A stretch of 6,898 nt of DNA, taken from positions 1 to 6,898 of the forward strand of contig MHZD01000181.1 in the NCBI GenBank assembly GCA_001828645.1, read 5' to 3'. This DNA comes from Planctomycetes bacterium RIFOXYC2_FULL_41_27. GTDB lineage: Bacteria; Planctomycetota; Brocadiia; Brocadiales; Brocadiaceae. Position numbers and translations under genes: made by a program. Shown piece by piece: positions 1-6,226 of the stretch. Each line of letters begins with the position of its first letter. The first letter of the stretch is position 1. The notes under the pieces were generated by a model, which saw nothing but the letters and a program-made list of their open reading frames with translations, was not told the DNA's origin and made no database searches.

Positions 1-119
1 CCTATGGCACTGATGAGGACTGGCACCATGTATTACAAAAGGTAAGAAAGATCGAGGAGTTTGCCATTGCACAATTGGCGATTAAGAAATATGTAGAAGA
101 ACGTACATCATCGACATAA
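1..119 (+). CDS. 3' end of an unrecognised gene (C-terminal 38 residues)
   Basis: An open frame enters from the left edge (first full codon at base 3) and stops at TAA 117-119. It encodes the tail of a protein ending in a charged, helix-prone stretch (KVRKIEEFAIAQLAIKKYVE, then a polar end). The other two forward frames hit stops early (TAA at 43-45, TGA at 11-13), so this frame is the most credible continuation of an upstream gene. The next gene begins only 17 to 41 bases later on the same strand with no terminator between, so the two could be co-transcribed. I do not recognise the family from so short a piece; a computed helix-rich C-terminus is all that can be said. Confidence 0.55.
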   Translation, partial: YGTDEDWHHVLQKVRKIEEFAIAQLAIKKYVEERTSST

Positions 120-160
120 ATGCCTCGTTATGGTATTTGAAATTGGGGTTCCATACACAC

Positions 161-1513
161 ATGCATCTGAAAAACGGGGCAAAAATAGCCATCATTGGTG
201 GCGGCCCAGCCGGAAGCTTCTTTGCGCATTTTGCTTTAATGCATGCAAAACGACTTGGCATTAAAGTATCTGTAACGATATTTGAAAAAAAATGCTTCGA
301 CAAGAAAGGCGCCCCAGGTTGTAACATGAGCGCTGGTGTACTTTCCGAGTCGCTCCTGGATAAACTTACTGAACAGCACATCCATTTGCCGCCCTCTTGT
401 ATACAGCAAGAAATAGAAGGTTATTTCCTTCAGGTTCCTGAATACGGCATACCTTTACACTATCCATACCCACCACACAAGACAAGGATTGCCGCCGTAT
501 TTCGTGGAAGCGGCCCCAGGTTTGCAAATCGTGACGTCAGTAACAGCTTTGACTATTTTCTCTTAGAACATGCCCAGAATGTCGGGGCAGACGTTGTCCT
601 CCATCCGATAATAAATATAGAAATACCGAAAAATCCAAACGACCTTATAAAACTTACTTACGGCGAAGGCGCATCAAAAGGCGAATATACGGCCGATCTC
701 GTTGTGGGCGCTTTTGGGGTCAATTCAGATACCCCATTGGAACTGAACAAGTTGGGTTTTGGTTATACTCCGCCCAAAACTGTCCGAACGTGCATCATGG
801 ATATTTACCCAACAAGAACAATAAATGACGCACTGTACGGCAATAATATCTACGTCTTCTCGCTGGGCTTAAAATTTATAAAATTCGCTTCATTTATCCC
901 TAAAGGAGAGTTTCTGACCATTTGCCTCGTTGGCAAAAAAGATATGGATAAGGCGCAATTAAACACGTTCATGAATCAACCTAAGATACAAAAGATGATC
1001 CCTGAAGGCTGGGCTGACCCAAAGAAACGATGTATCTGTTTTCCCAATATACCCGTTAACCACGCCAGACATCCGTACACAAACAGACTCGTCATCATAG
1101 GTGACGCTGGTATCTCCCGTACCTATAAAAACGGCATAGACTCTGCATTCACAACTGCACAACTAGCCGCAAAAACCGCATTTGAACGAGGTGTGTCTGA
1201 AAAAGATTTTGAAGAAGGATATTTTAAACCTGCAGAAAGACTGCTGGGCCGCGACAACATTTACGGTGGCATAATCCTCATGGCAAATGACATCATATCA
1301 AGACAGAAGCACGTCGTGTCATCTCATATAAAATATATGTCAGAACACCCGGATACATGGGAAACACGGTGGATGAACGAGGTGTTATGGAATACGGTAA
1401 CAGGAAATGCCACATATAAAGATATCTTTTTAAAGAGTATACACCCAAGACTCTTATTAAGCCTGTTTTCTGTTACCTTGCGTTCAATTGCAAAAAAGAG
1501 CCAGACTTGTTAA
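161..1513 (+). CDS. Geranylgeranyl-reductase-like FAD-dependent oxidoreductase, single-domain paralogue
   Basis: Probably a flavoprotein that reduces C=C bonds of isoprenoid-type chains, as family members do for geranylgeranyl lipids, quinone tails or chlorophyll side chains; the substrate here is unknown. With the ATG at 161 it has 450 residues, normal for the family. Visible are the N-terminal Rossmann FAD loop IGGGPAG (residues 12-18), an acidic residue E42 closing the second strand for the ribose, the GCNMSAGVLSE segment (53-63), DLVVGAFG near the middle, and the second FAD motif IIGDAGISRTYKNG (from about residue 312, D315). The C-terminal tail is hydrophobic and basic (LLLSLFS then RSIAKKS), suggesting peripheral membrane contact. 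A TTG at 137 would add eight residues; I prefer ATG 161 because the Rossmann strand then starts as in the paralogue. Ser57 stands where both other modules in this window have Cys. It is clearly paralogous to the first half of the downstream fusion. Confidence 0.85.
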   Translation: MHLKNGAKIAIIGGGPAGSFFAHFALMHAKRLGIKVSVTIFEKKCFDKKGAPGCNMSAGVLSESLLDKLTEQHIHLPPSCIQQEIEGYFLQVPEYGIPLHYPYPPHKTRIAAVFRGSGPRFANRDVSNSFDYFLLEHAQNVGADVVLHPIINIEIPKNPNDLIKLTYGEGASKGEYTADLVVGAFGVNSDTPLELNKLGFGYTPPKTVRTCIMDIYPTRTINDALYGNNIYVFSLGLKFIKFASFIPKGEFLTICLVGKKDMDKAQLNTFMNQPKIQKMIPEGWADPKKRCICFPNIPVNHARHPYTNRLVIIGDAGISRTYKNGIDSAFTTAQLAAKTAFERGVSEKDFEEGYFKPAERLLGRDNIYGGIILMANDIISRQKHVVSSHIKYMSEHPDTWETRWMNEVLWNTVTGNATYKDIFLKSIHPRLLLSLFSVTLRSIAKKSQTC

Positions 1514-1595
1514 TATATATTATAATTTAATTGTATAGGAATTTTCATTTTATTTATGCGGTTTTCGTGTCCATAACTAATATGGTAAATAGTCT

Positions 1596-1901
1596 ATGGA
1601 AGACCTCCCCTTCATCCCCGTACAGGCAATAAAAGAGAAGGGCGAAATAATGATAATCACATACCAAAAAGACAATTATATCAACGTTGAGGCCCGCGAT
1701 AATGGCATTGGGATACCAGAGCAAAACCTGTCTAAAATATTCGAACCTTTCTTTACTAACAAAGAGGTCGGGAAAGGAACGGGTTTGGGACTTTCTACTG
1801 CCTATAACATAATAAAAAACCATAATGGTACGATAGAAGCAAACAGCAGAGTAGATGAAGGAACAACTTTCACCGTTAAGATACCCATTTCAGCAGGGTA
1901 G
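1596..1901 (+). pseudogene. Truncated sensor histidine kinase: C-terminal HATPase domain remnant
   Basis: The frame encodes the last ~95 residues of a histidine kinase ATP-binding domain. The G1 box DNGIGIP, F box IFEPFFT and G2 box GKGTGLGLS are all intact, followed by the usual STAYNIIKNHNGTIEANS segment and a normal domain end (TFTVKIPI). Missing are the N-box asparagine helix, the phospho-acceptor His helix and any sensor region. Kinase similarity begins only at QAIKEKGE (about base 1623). The few codons before it look unrelated, the frame is closed by TAA at 1578-1580, and no Shine-Dalgarno precedes the ATG at 1596. The boxes resemble NtrB/ZraS-like or PAS-type kinases. Without the N box (Mg-ATP contact) and His it cannot work as a kinase, so this is probably a relic left by deletion or insertion. 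It lies between two paralogous reductase genes, 82 bases after one and 23 before the ATG of the next. Confidence 0.8.
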
Positions 1902-1924
1902 ATTCATTTTTGAAGAGACATAAA

Positions 1925-4609
1925 ATGAAACTCTATCTCAAAGATAAATCAAATATTGTCGTAATAGGCGGTGGACCATCGGGGAGCTTCTTTTCCCATT
2001 TTGCATTACGGCTTGCAAAAGAACACGGTCGTAAGGTCGATATAACTATTCTTGATGGACGGGATTTTATCCAGAAGGGCCCTGTTGGTTGTAACATGTG
2101 CGCAGGTGTTTTGTCTGAAACCCTTATCAATAAAATGGAACGTGAGGGGATTGTATTACCAAAAACACGCGTTCAGCAGGAAATAGACGGCTATTATTTT
2201 CTGACACAAGAGCGCGGCATCCCATTACACCATCCAAAACCGGGGCATAAGCCAAAAATCATAACGGTTTTTCGTGGAAACGGCCCCCGATTTTCCGTGT
2301 TAACAACCAACATCAGTTTTGACGATTATCTCCTGAAACATGTGGCGTCACAAGGGGCAAAGGTACGTTCTGCTGTTGTAGAAGAAATAGCGCTGCCAAA
2401 AGACCCGCAGGATTTGGTAAACATAGCCTACAAAGGGGCTGGCATAAGGGAAAAGATGTCCACCGATCTTGTCGTGGGGGCATTCGGGATGAACACGTCT
2501 CTGATAAAGAGAATTGTCGGCAAGGAATTTGGGTATCGTGAGCCTGGATCAGTTCGGACATGTAATGCAGAACTCCACCTGGGACGTTCCTATATCCAGG
2601 AGCGTTTCAACAAAACCATTTACGTGTTCGCACTGGGCATAAAACCCATCAAATTCGCAGCCTTTATACCAAAAGGGGATTATGTCACTGTTTCACTCGT
2701 TGGGAAAGAAGATATAACAAAGGCGCACCTGATAGAATTCATGAAGCATCCAAAGGTCCGTGAACTTCTGCCTCATGGATGGTCACTGTCGAAGGATTTC
2801 TGTATCTGTTTTCCAAAAATACCGATTTCCCATGCCGCACACCCTTACACGAATAGATTTGTAATTATCGGTGATGCCAGCATCTCGCGCACTTATAAAA
2901 ATGGCATCGAATCCGCCTTCGACACGGCACGGCTCGCCGCACATACGATTTTCAAACGCGGCATTTCTGAAGAAGATTTTAAGAAAGGATATTACAAGCC
3001 GGCATTAAAACTCCTTGCGCAGGACAACTTCTTTGGCAATCTCATGTTCGGCCTCCATGATTACACTACGTCACGAAAGGCATTGGTAAATGCACAAATT
3101 GACCACATTACAAAATGGCGGAACACCTGGGAGTCTGTCCAAATTAAAAGCATCCTGTGGAACATGGTCACCGGTAACGCAAGTTATAAAGAGATTTTTT
3201 TCAAGGTGATTGACATTCGTTTGCACTTTATCATGTTCCCTCACATCTTTTATGCCGTTATCAAACAGGAGTGTGAGAACCTGAAAAAGCGCATACACAT
3301 CAAGCTCACGGAAAAACTAAAAATCCTGAAGGAATCAGGCTTAGGCCCACTGGAGGACGGTCAGACTGTGGCGATAATTGGCGGCGGCCCGGCAGGCGCA
3401 AGTTGCGCAATCGCCCTGAAGAATCTTGCCAAAAAACGGAACATTACTATAGATGTCATCATTTATGAACATAAAGATTTCGAAGGCGGCATTGAACACA
3501 ATGAATGCGCAGGGGTACTCTCTCAGCCCATTGAGCGCATTATTGAGGATCAACTGGGAGTTCCTTTCCCCTGGCATCTCGTGAAACGGGAAGTCCTTGG
3601 CTATTATCTCCACACAGATGGTTCTGTCATCAAACTGGACAGAGAAGGAGAGATTTCTTACGCTCTGCGCAGGATTCAGTTTGACGCCTACCTCCTGCAA
3701 AAGGCAAAAGAAGCAGGCGCAACTGTTATACGAAGTATGGTTACTGATGTAGAAATTGGTAAAGAAAAGGTTACCGTGTACAGCGAGACAAAACACATTC
3801 GGGCGGACGCCGTCGTGGGCGCATTCGGACTCGAAGAAGGCACATACAGGATATTTGAACGAGAGACTCCGTATAAACCGCCAAAATTCCTGTTGACCAT
3901 ACTAACCAAATTTCACCCAAAGGGTCAAAATCATGACCTTGAGAATGCCGATGGATACATCCACGCCTTTTTACCATCGCTCAGAGAAATAGAATTTGGC
4001 GCAGTTACTCCCAAGGCTGACCATTACACCATTAATATCGCCGGCGCAAAAATATCTTCACGGTCAATGGATGAATTTTTACAATTACCCGACGTGCTGG
4101 AAATACTCCCCAGAAATTTCAAGGAATCGCTGGGTACACTCGATTATCATCGCGGCTGTTTCCCGGTAAAACCTGCAAAACATCTTTTTGGTGACCGATA
4201 TGTTACTATTGGAGATGCAGCCGGTCTCATCCGCCCGTTCAAAGGCAAAGGGGTCAACGCCGCCTGCCTGATGGGCATCAAAGCCGCTGAAACCATGATG
4301 TACGTCGGTATTTCAAAAGAGGCATTCAAGACCTACATGAGCAGTTTTTACGAGGTTATAAAAGATCTACCTTACGCCAATACCGTGAGAAGGTTTGTTA
4401 TATGGGGCGCTTATTATGGTTTTCTCATGCCCATCATCCGCATCGCAGAAGACCACCCTGCATTGAGACATGCGCTCTTTGACAGCGTATCAGGGAAAAG
4501 GGCATACCGTGAAATACTCCTCAATACGATAAGTATACCGCTCTTACTGAAAATAAGCGCAACAATAATCCGGCGGTTAGTGAAGCGGATTTTCCAGGTA
4601 AGACGCTGA
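1925..4609 (+). CDS. Two-module geranylgeranyl-reductase-like FAD-dependent oxidoreductase (tandem fusion)
   Basis: An unusually long member (about 894 residues, twice the family size) made of two complete reductase modules. Module 1 (about 1-440) closely matches the upstream gene: IGGGPSG (14-20), D44 closing strand two, GCNMCAGVLSE (C59), FRGNGPRF, DLVVGAFG, and IIGDASISRTYKNG (D317). A charged helical linker (about 438-480, KQECENLKKRIHIKLTEKL) leads to module 2: IGGGPAG (485-491), a Glu closing strand two, NECAGVLS (C528), an LRRIQFDAYLL stretch typical of the family, DAVVGAFG, and TIGDAAGLIRPFKGKG (D764), closer to the classical GDAAG...P..G.G form. All three modules in the window share a C-terminal V(T/S)G...Y(K/R)(E/D)I motif. 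The protein ends in a basic amphipathic helix (LLLKISATIIRRLVKRIF), suggesting membrane association. I chose ATG 1925, preceded by GAAGAG; TTG 1910 is an alternative adding five residues. It is probably a lipid C=C reductase; substrate unknown. Confidence 0.87.
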   Translation: MKLYLKDKSNIVVIGGGPSGSFFSHFALRLAKEHGRKVDITILDGRDFIQKGPVGCNMCAGVLSETLINKMEREGIVLPKTRVQQEIDGYYFLTQERGIPLHHPKPGHKPKIITVFRGNGPRFSVLTTNISFDDYLLKHVASQGAKVRSAVVEEIALPKDPQDLVNIAYKGAGIREKMSTDLVVGAFGMNTSLIKRIVGKEFGYREPGSVRTCNAELHLGRSYIQERFNKTIYVFALGIKPIKFAAFIPKGDYVTVSLVGKEDITKAHLIEFMKHPKVRELLPHGWSLSKDFCICFPKIPISHAAHPYTNRFVIIGDASISRTYKNGIESAFDTARLAAHTIFKRGISEEDFKKGYYKPALKLLAQDNFFGNLMFGLHDYTTSRKALVNAQIDHITKWRNTWESVQIKSILWNMVTGNASYKEIFFKVIDIRLHFIMFPHIFYAVIKQECENLKKRIHIKLTEKLKILKESGLGPLEDGQTVAIIGGGPAGASCAIALKNLAKKRNITIDVIIYEHKDFEGGIEHNECAGVLSQPIERIIEDQLGVPFPWHLVKREVLGYYLHTDGSVIKLDREGEISYALRRIQFDAYLLQKAKEAGATVIRSMVTDVEIGKEKVTVYSETKHIRADAVVGAFGLEEGTYRIFERETPYKPPKFLLTILTKFHPKGQNHDLENADGYIHAFLPSLREIEFGAVTPKADHYTINIAGAKISSRSMDEFLQLPDVLEILPRNFKESLGTLDYHRGCFPVKPAKHLFGDRYVTIGDAAGLIRPFKGKGVNAACLMGIKAAETMMYVGISKEAFKTYMSSFYEVIKDLPYANTVRRFVIWGAYYGFLMPIIRIAEDHPALRHALFDSVSGKRAYREILLNTISIPLLLKISATIIRRLVKRIFQVRR

Positions 4610-4659
4610 ACCGGATTTATCTTTCAATATTAAGTTCCTGTTGACAGAATAGCTATAGC

Positions 4660-4684
4660 CGCACAGTTCAGGCGTTAGGAGGAG
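4660..4684 (+). other. Probable right-hand half of an integron attC recombination site, merging into a Shine-Dalgarno
   Basis: The segment AGTTCAGGCGTTAGG resembles the right-hand end of classical attC (59-base element) sites such as that of aadA1, where TCAAGCGTTAGA closes the site. The crossover would fall inside GTT at about 4674-4676. It departs from the GTTRRRY core only in the last base (A for a pyrimidine). Directly overlapping is GGAGGAG (4678-4684), which serves the ORF starting at 4698 with a rather long 13-base spacer. The matching left half of this attC is not visible upstream, so the preceding cassette would have been lost. Confidence 0.45.
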
Positions 4685-4697
4685 CAAGGTTTAGAGC

Positions 4698-5159
4698 ATG
4701 ATTACTCAAGAACAATTCAAGATGTTGTTACCACTAGCTTGTGCATGGGCCGAAGAGCAGGAGCGCATGATTCTTCGCGGCGGAGTGCCACTCTCACCCG
4801 CGCAGACCTTTGACGCTGTTAGGGCTGGTGTCGCTCATCCCGAGCAGGTGAGGTTGCTTAGGGTTGCTCGCATTCCCATGCCAGAACATCCAGCACTGCG
4901 TGCTGCTGCCGAGAGCACACATCTCATATCACCTCACACCGCAGGGTTGACTTTAAGGTACGGCATTTTCGTTCGCTCAGATTGTTGGGGCGACCGACGT
5001 TTGGTCGTGCATGAGCTTGTTCACACTTCGCAGCATGAGAGGCTTGGAGGCTTCCAGCAGTTCCTACAGAAGTATTTGTATGAGTGCATCACGATTGGGT
5101 ATCCTCCTGCTCCTATGGAGCAGGAGGCTGTCACGACTTCTGCTAGATTATGCACCTAA
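4698..5159 (+). CDS. Hypothetical HExxH zinc-metalloprotease-like protein in a probable integron gene cassette
   Basis: This is a 153-aa soluble protein without signal peptide or membrane segment. The centre holds HELVHTSQHERLGG (from H105), an HExxH zinc-binding motif followed by Q as in DUF4157-type minimal metallopeptidases. A later GYPPAPMEQEA segment (E141/E143) could provide the third zinc ligand. The first half is Ala- and Arg-rich and I recognise no other domain in it. The family resembles hypothetical proteins seen in environmental integron cassettes; that link is from memory, not from a search. Context supports it: an attC-like end and strong GGAGGAG lie just upstream, and the TAA stop lies within ACCTAAC, the first core of an attC-like sequence, as is typical of cassettes. 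The ORF looks richer in G+C and has different codon choices from the reductase genes, consistent with acquisition. The substrate and the biological role are unknown, and peptidase activity is inference. Confidence 0.72.
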   Translation: MITQEQFKMLLPLACAWAEEQERMILRGGVPLSPAQTFDAVRAGVAHPEQVRLLRVARIPMPEHPALRAAAESTHLISPHTAGLTLRYGIFVRSDCWGDRRLVVHELVHTSQHERLGGFQQFLQKYLYECITIGYPPAPMEQEAVTTSARLCT

Positions 5160-5177
5160 CCATGCGCTTTGGCCAAC
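5154..5177 (+). other. Probable left-hand half of an integron attC site (truncated)
   Basis: ACCTAAC (5154-5160) fits the RYYYAAC core, and the following bases to GGCCAACG (5170-5177) align well with the left half of the aadA1 attC (core, about 11-base spacer, then GCCGACG). The core overlaps the stop codon of the 153-aa ORF, the usual cassette arrangement. The loop and the right half (complementary arm and GTTRRRY) are absent. The sequence passes into unrelated intergenic DNA at about 5178, so this site would be incomplete and unlikely to recombine. Confidence 0.5.
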
Positions 5178-5203
5178 GTATAGATAGGGTCAAATAAGCT
5201 ACA

Positions 5204-5395
5204 CGAACCCATCATCCAACAAATCTGAGATTTACGATTTGGGATTCAAATCGTAATTTGTGAAATGTAAATTGTAAGTAAGACATTGTTGGGTGAACTC
5301 TAACACACACCCCAGCCCCTCTTTTTAGAGGGGAACAAGCTATGATTGTTGGGTGCGCCCTAACACACCCCCAGCCCCTCTTCCTAGAGGGGAGC
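5204..5395. repeat. Complex palindromic repeat, copy 1 (192 bp)
   Basis: This is a direct copy of the block at 5875-6065, differing only in a stretch of about 10 bases near 5257-5267 and one base of length. It is built of nested palindromes. Outer arms TCATCCAACAA (5212-5222) and TTGTTGGGTGA (5286-5296) pair with one G-T mismatch. Inside them is a perfect 10-bp hairpin, TTACGATTTG (5232-5241) with CAAATCGTAA (5247-5256). Then come two tandem modules starting ATTGTTGGGTG (5285 and 5345), each ending in a 7-bp CCCCTCT/AGAGGGG hairpin with a 4-base loop. It contains no credible gene. It is probably a non-autonomous interspersed element of the REP/MITE type. Confidence 0.88.
5320..5337. repeat. 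Hairpin CCCCTCT-TTTT-AGAGGGG (unit a of copy 1)
   Basis: A perfect 7-bp stem with a TTTT loop, part of the tandem module a in copy 1. The same hairpin sits in copy 2 near 5990-6002, and a TCCT-loop version closes module b of each copy. There is no U-tract after it, so I read it as a repeat hairpin rather than a terminator. Confidence 0.7.
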
Positions 5396-5485
5396 GTGCC
5401 TTGTGGAAGTGTGGAAAACCTGAGTGATTGTAAATATCATTTGTGCGAACCTGTATGCTGAAACTACCCGAAAGATAATTTTTAG

Positions 5486-5515
5486 TTGGTAAATCAATAC
5501 CCCATAAATTAAAAT
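5486..5515 (+). promoter_or_regulatory. Possible promoter of the DUF2283 gene
   Basis: TTGGTA (5486-5491) and TAAAAT (5510-5515) are separated by 18 bases in an AT-rich stretch 25 bases before the start codon. Each matches the sigma-70 consensus in 4 or 5 of 6 positions. AT-rich DNA gives such matches by chance, so this is tentative. Confidence 0.25.
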
Positions 5516-5539
5516 AAATTTTCAAATGGGAGTATCGTA

Positions 5540-5758
5540 ATGAAAATTAGCTATGATTCTGAAGTAGATGCCCTGTACATTCGTTTAATTGAGGGCGAGT
5601 ATGAATGCAGAACACTTAGATTAAACGAGGAAATTGCGCTTAATATCGGGCCGGGTGAGAAATTAGTAGGAATAGAAATTCTTGATGCTAAAGAGGTATT
5701 AGGTTCGGGCAAATTACCAAATCTTGTTGTAGAAAACCTACCTCTTGCAAAAATATAA
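5540..5758 (+). CDS. DUF2283 family protein
   Basis: This small 72-aa protein shows the DUF2283 signature: an N-terminal YDSEVDALYIRL (residues about 5-16), a central Glu-rich strand (LRLNEEIALNIGPGEKLVGIEILDA) and a hydrophobic C-terminus. The domain is a compact all-beta/alpha module of unknown biochemical function. Members are often found next to small RelE-like or DUF4258 proteins and are suspected antitoxins; that is family knowledge, not shown here. The ATG at 5540 has a good ribosome site, GGGAG (5528-5532), seven bases upstream, and the ORF has the family's usual length, so it is probably intact and expressed. No toxin partner is visible within 140 bases upstream or 110 downstream, so it is an orphan here. 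It sits alone between two copies of a 190-bp palindromic repeat on the + strand. Confidence 0.85.
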   Translation: MKISYDSEVDALYIRLIEGEYECRTLRLNEEIALNIGPGEKLVGIEILDAKEVLGSGKLPNLVVENLPLAKI

Positions 5759-5772
5759 AATCTATAATGTTC

Positions 5773-5794
5773 CCCAAAATTGGTTGTGGGGTAA
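5773..5794 (+). terminator. Weak candidate terminator hairpin after the DUF2283 gene
   Basis: CCCCA and TGGGG form a 5-bp stem around a 10-base loop about 15 bases after the DUF2283 stop codon. No U-tract follows, so intrinsic termination is doubtful; the stem may be coincidental. Confidence 0.2.
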
Positions 5795-5854
5795 GGTCTT
5801 TGGGGTTGCTCTTGATTTTTAACCTGCTTATGGTTGAATAATGCAACAAGTCAA

Positions 5855-5889
5855 GTAGGATGGATTAAGCAAAGCGAACCCATCATCCA
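5855..5889. repeat. REP-like hairpin (GGATGGATT ... AACCCATCATCC)
   Basis: GTAGGATGGATTAAG is followed by an imperfect inverted copy, GCGAACCCATCATCC, giving a short-loop hairpin of the common GTAGGnTGnGTT...AACnCAnC type found between genes in many bacteria. It merges into the start of repeat copy 2. A degenerate counterpart (GGGTC ... GAACCC) precedes copy 1 at 5187-5210. Confidence 0.55.
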
Positions 5890-6065
5890 ACAAATCTGAG
5901 ATTTACGATTTGGGATTCAAATCGTAATTGCAAAACGTAAATTGTAAGTAAGACATTGTTGGGTGAACTCTAACACACACCCCAGCCCCTCTTTTTAGAG
6001 GGGAACAAGCTATGATTGTTGGGTGCGCCCTAACACACCCCCAGCCCCTCTTCCTAGAGGGGAGC
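5875..6065. repeat. Complex palindromic repeat, copy 2 (191 bp)
   Basis: This is the second copy of the block at 5204-5395, in the same orientation 671 bases away. Its parts are the outer arms TCATCCAACAA (5883-5893) and TTGTTGGGTGA (5956-5966), a perfect 10-bp hairpin (5903-5912 with 5918-5927), and tandem hairpin modules beginning at 5955 and 6015. GTAGG at 5855 and CCTAC at 6082 may be short inverted ends of a larger unit. A forward open frame running through it (6023-6223) is a by-product of the repeat, not a gene. Confidence 0.88.
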
Positions 6066-6150
6066 AACTAACTTCGCCCAACCTACATGAAAATGCTACA
6101 TCAGATGTCCTAACCCGAACAAGTCGGAGGTGTAAAATGAAAAGGTTAAG

Positions 6151-6205
6151 ATGCAGATTCCAAAATCACTTTTGCATTCTGCATTTTTCATTTTGCATTT
6201 TCTTT
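6151..6205. repeat. Low-complexity TGCATTTT-type stretch with a 7-bp inverted repeat
   Basis: The stretch has repeated TGCATT units (6172, 6180 and 6194 region) in T-rich DNA. ATGCAGA (6151-6157) pairs with TCTGCAT (6178-6184), and a T-rich run follows. It could act as a loose rightward terminator, but the loop of 20 bases makes that weak. Similar TTTGCATTTTGCATT stretches are common in intergenic DNA. Confidence 0.35.
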
Positions 6206-6226
6206 GCTAAAAATATCTATTAACAA

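Noticed and set aside
1521..1526. TATAAT after the first reductase gene as a promoter -10
   Set aside because: It lies in a TA-rich run and no -35-like hexamer sits at the right distance; the next intact start codon is about 400 bases away.
3341..3796. 151-codon minus-strand ORF inside the second reductase module
   Set aside because: It lies wholly antisense to a clear family gene, has no recognisable domain and reads like a codon-bias shadow.
4641..4646. Perfect TTGACA as a -35 box for the 153-aa ORF
   Set aside because: No -10-like hexamer lies 16-18 bases downstream (the region reads CAGTTC), so a promoter here is not supported.
5320..5393. CCCCTCT/AGAGGGG hairpins as intrinsic terminators
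   Set aside because: Neither hairpin is followed by a U-tract and they occur as tandem parts of a larger dispersed repeat.
5204..6065. CRISPR array
   Set aside because: There are only two long copies and two tandem hairpin modules of unequal content, with no regular repeat-spacer pattern and no cas genes.
6023..6223. 66-codon forward ORF over repeat copy 2 and the following DNA
   Set aside because: Its first third is the palindromic repeat read through, and its end is low-complexity sequence. The equivalent frame in copy 1 is not maintained as a gene.
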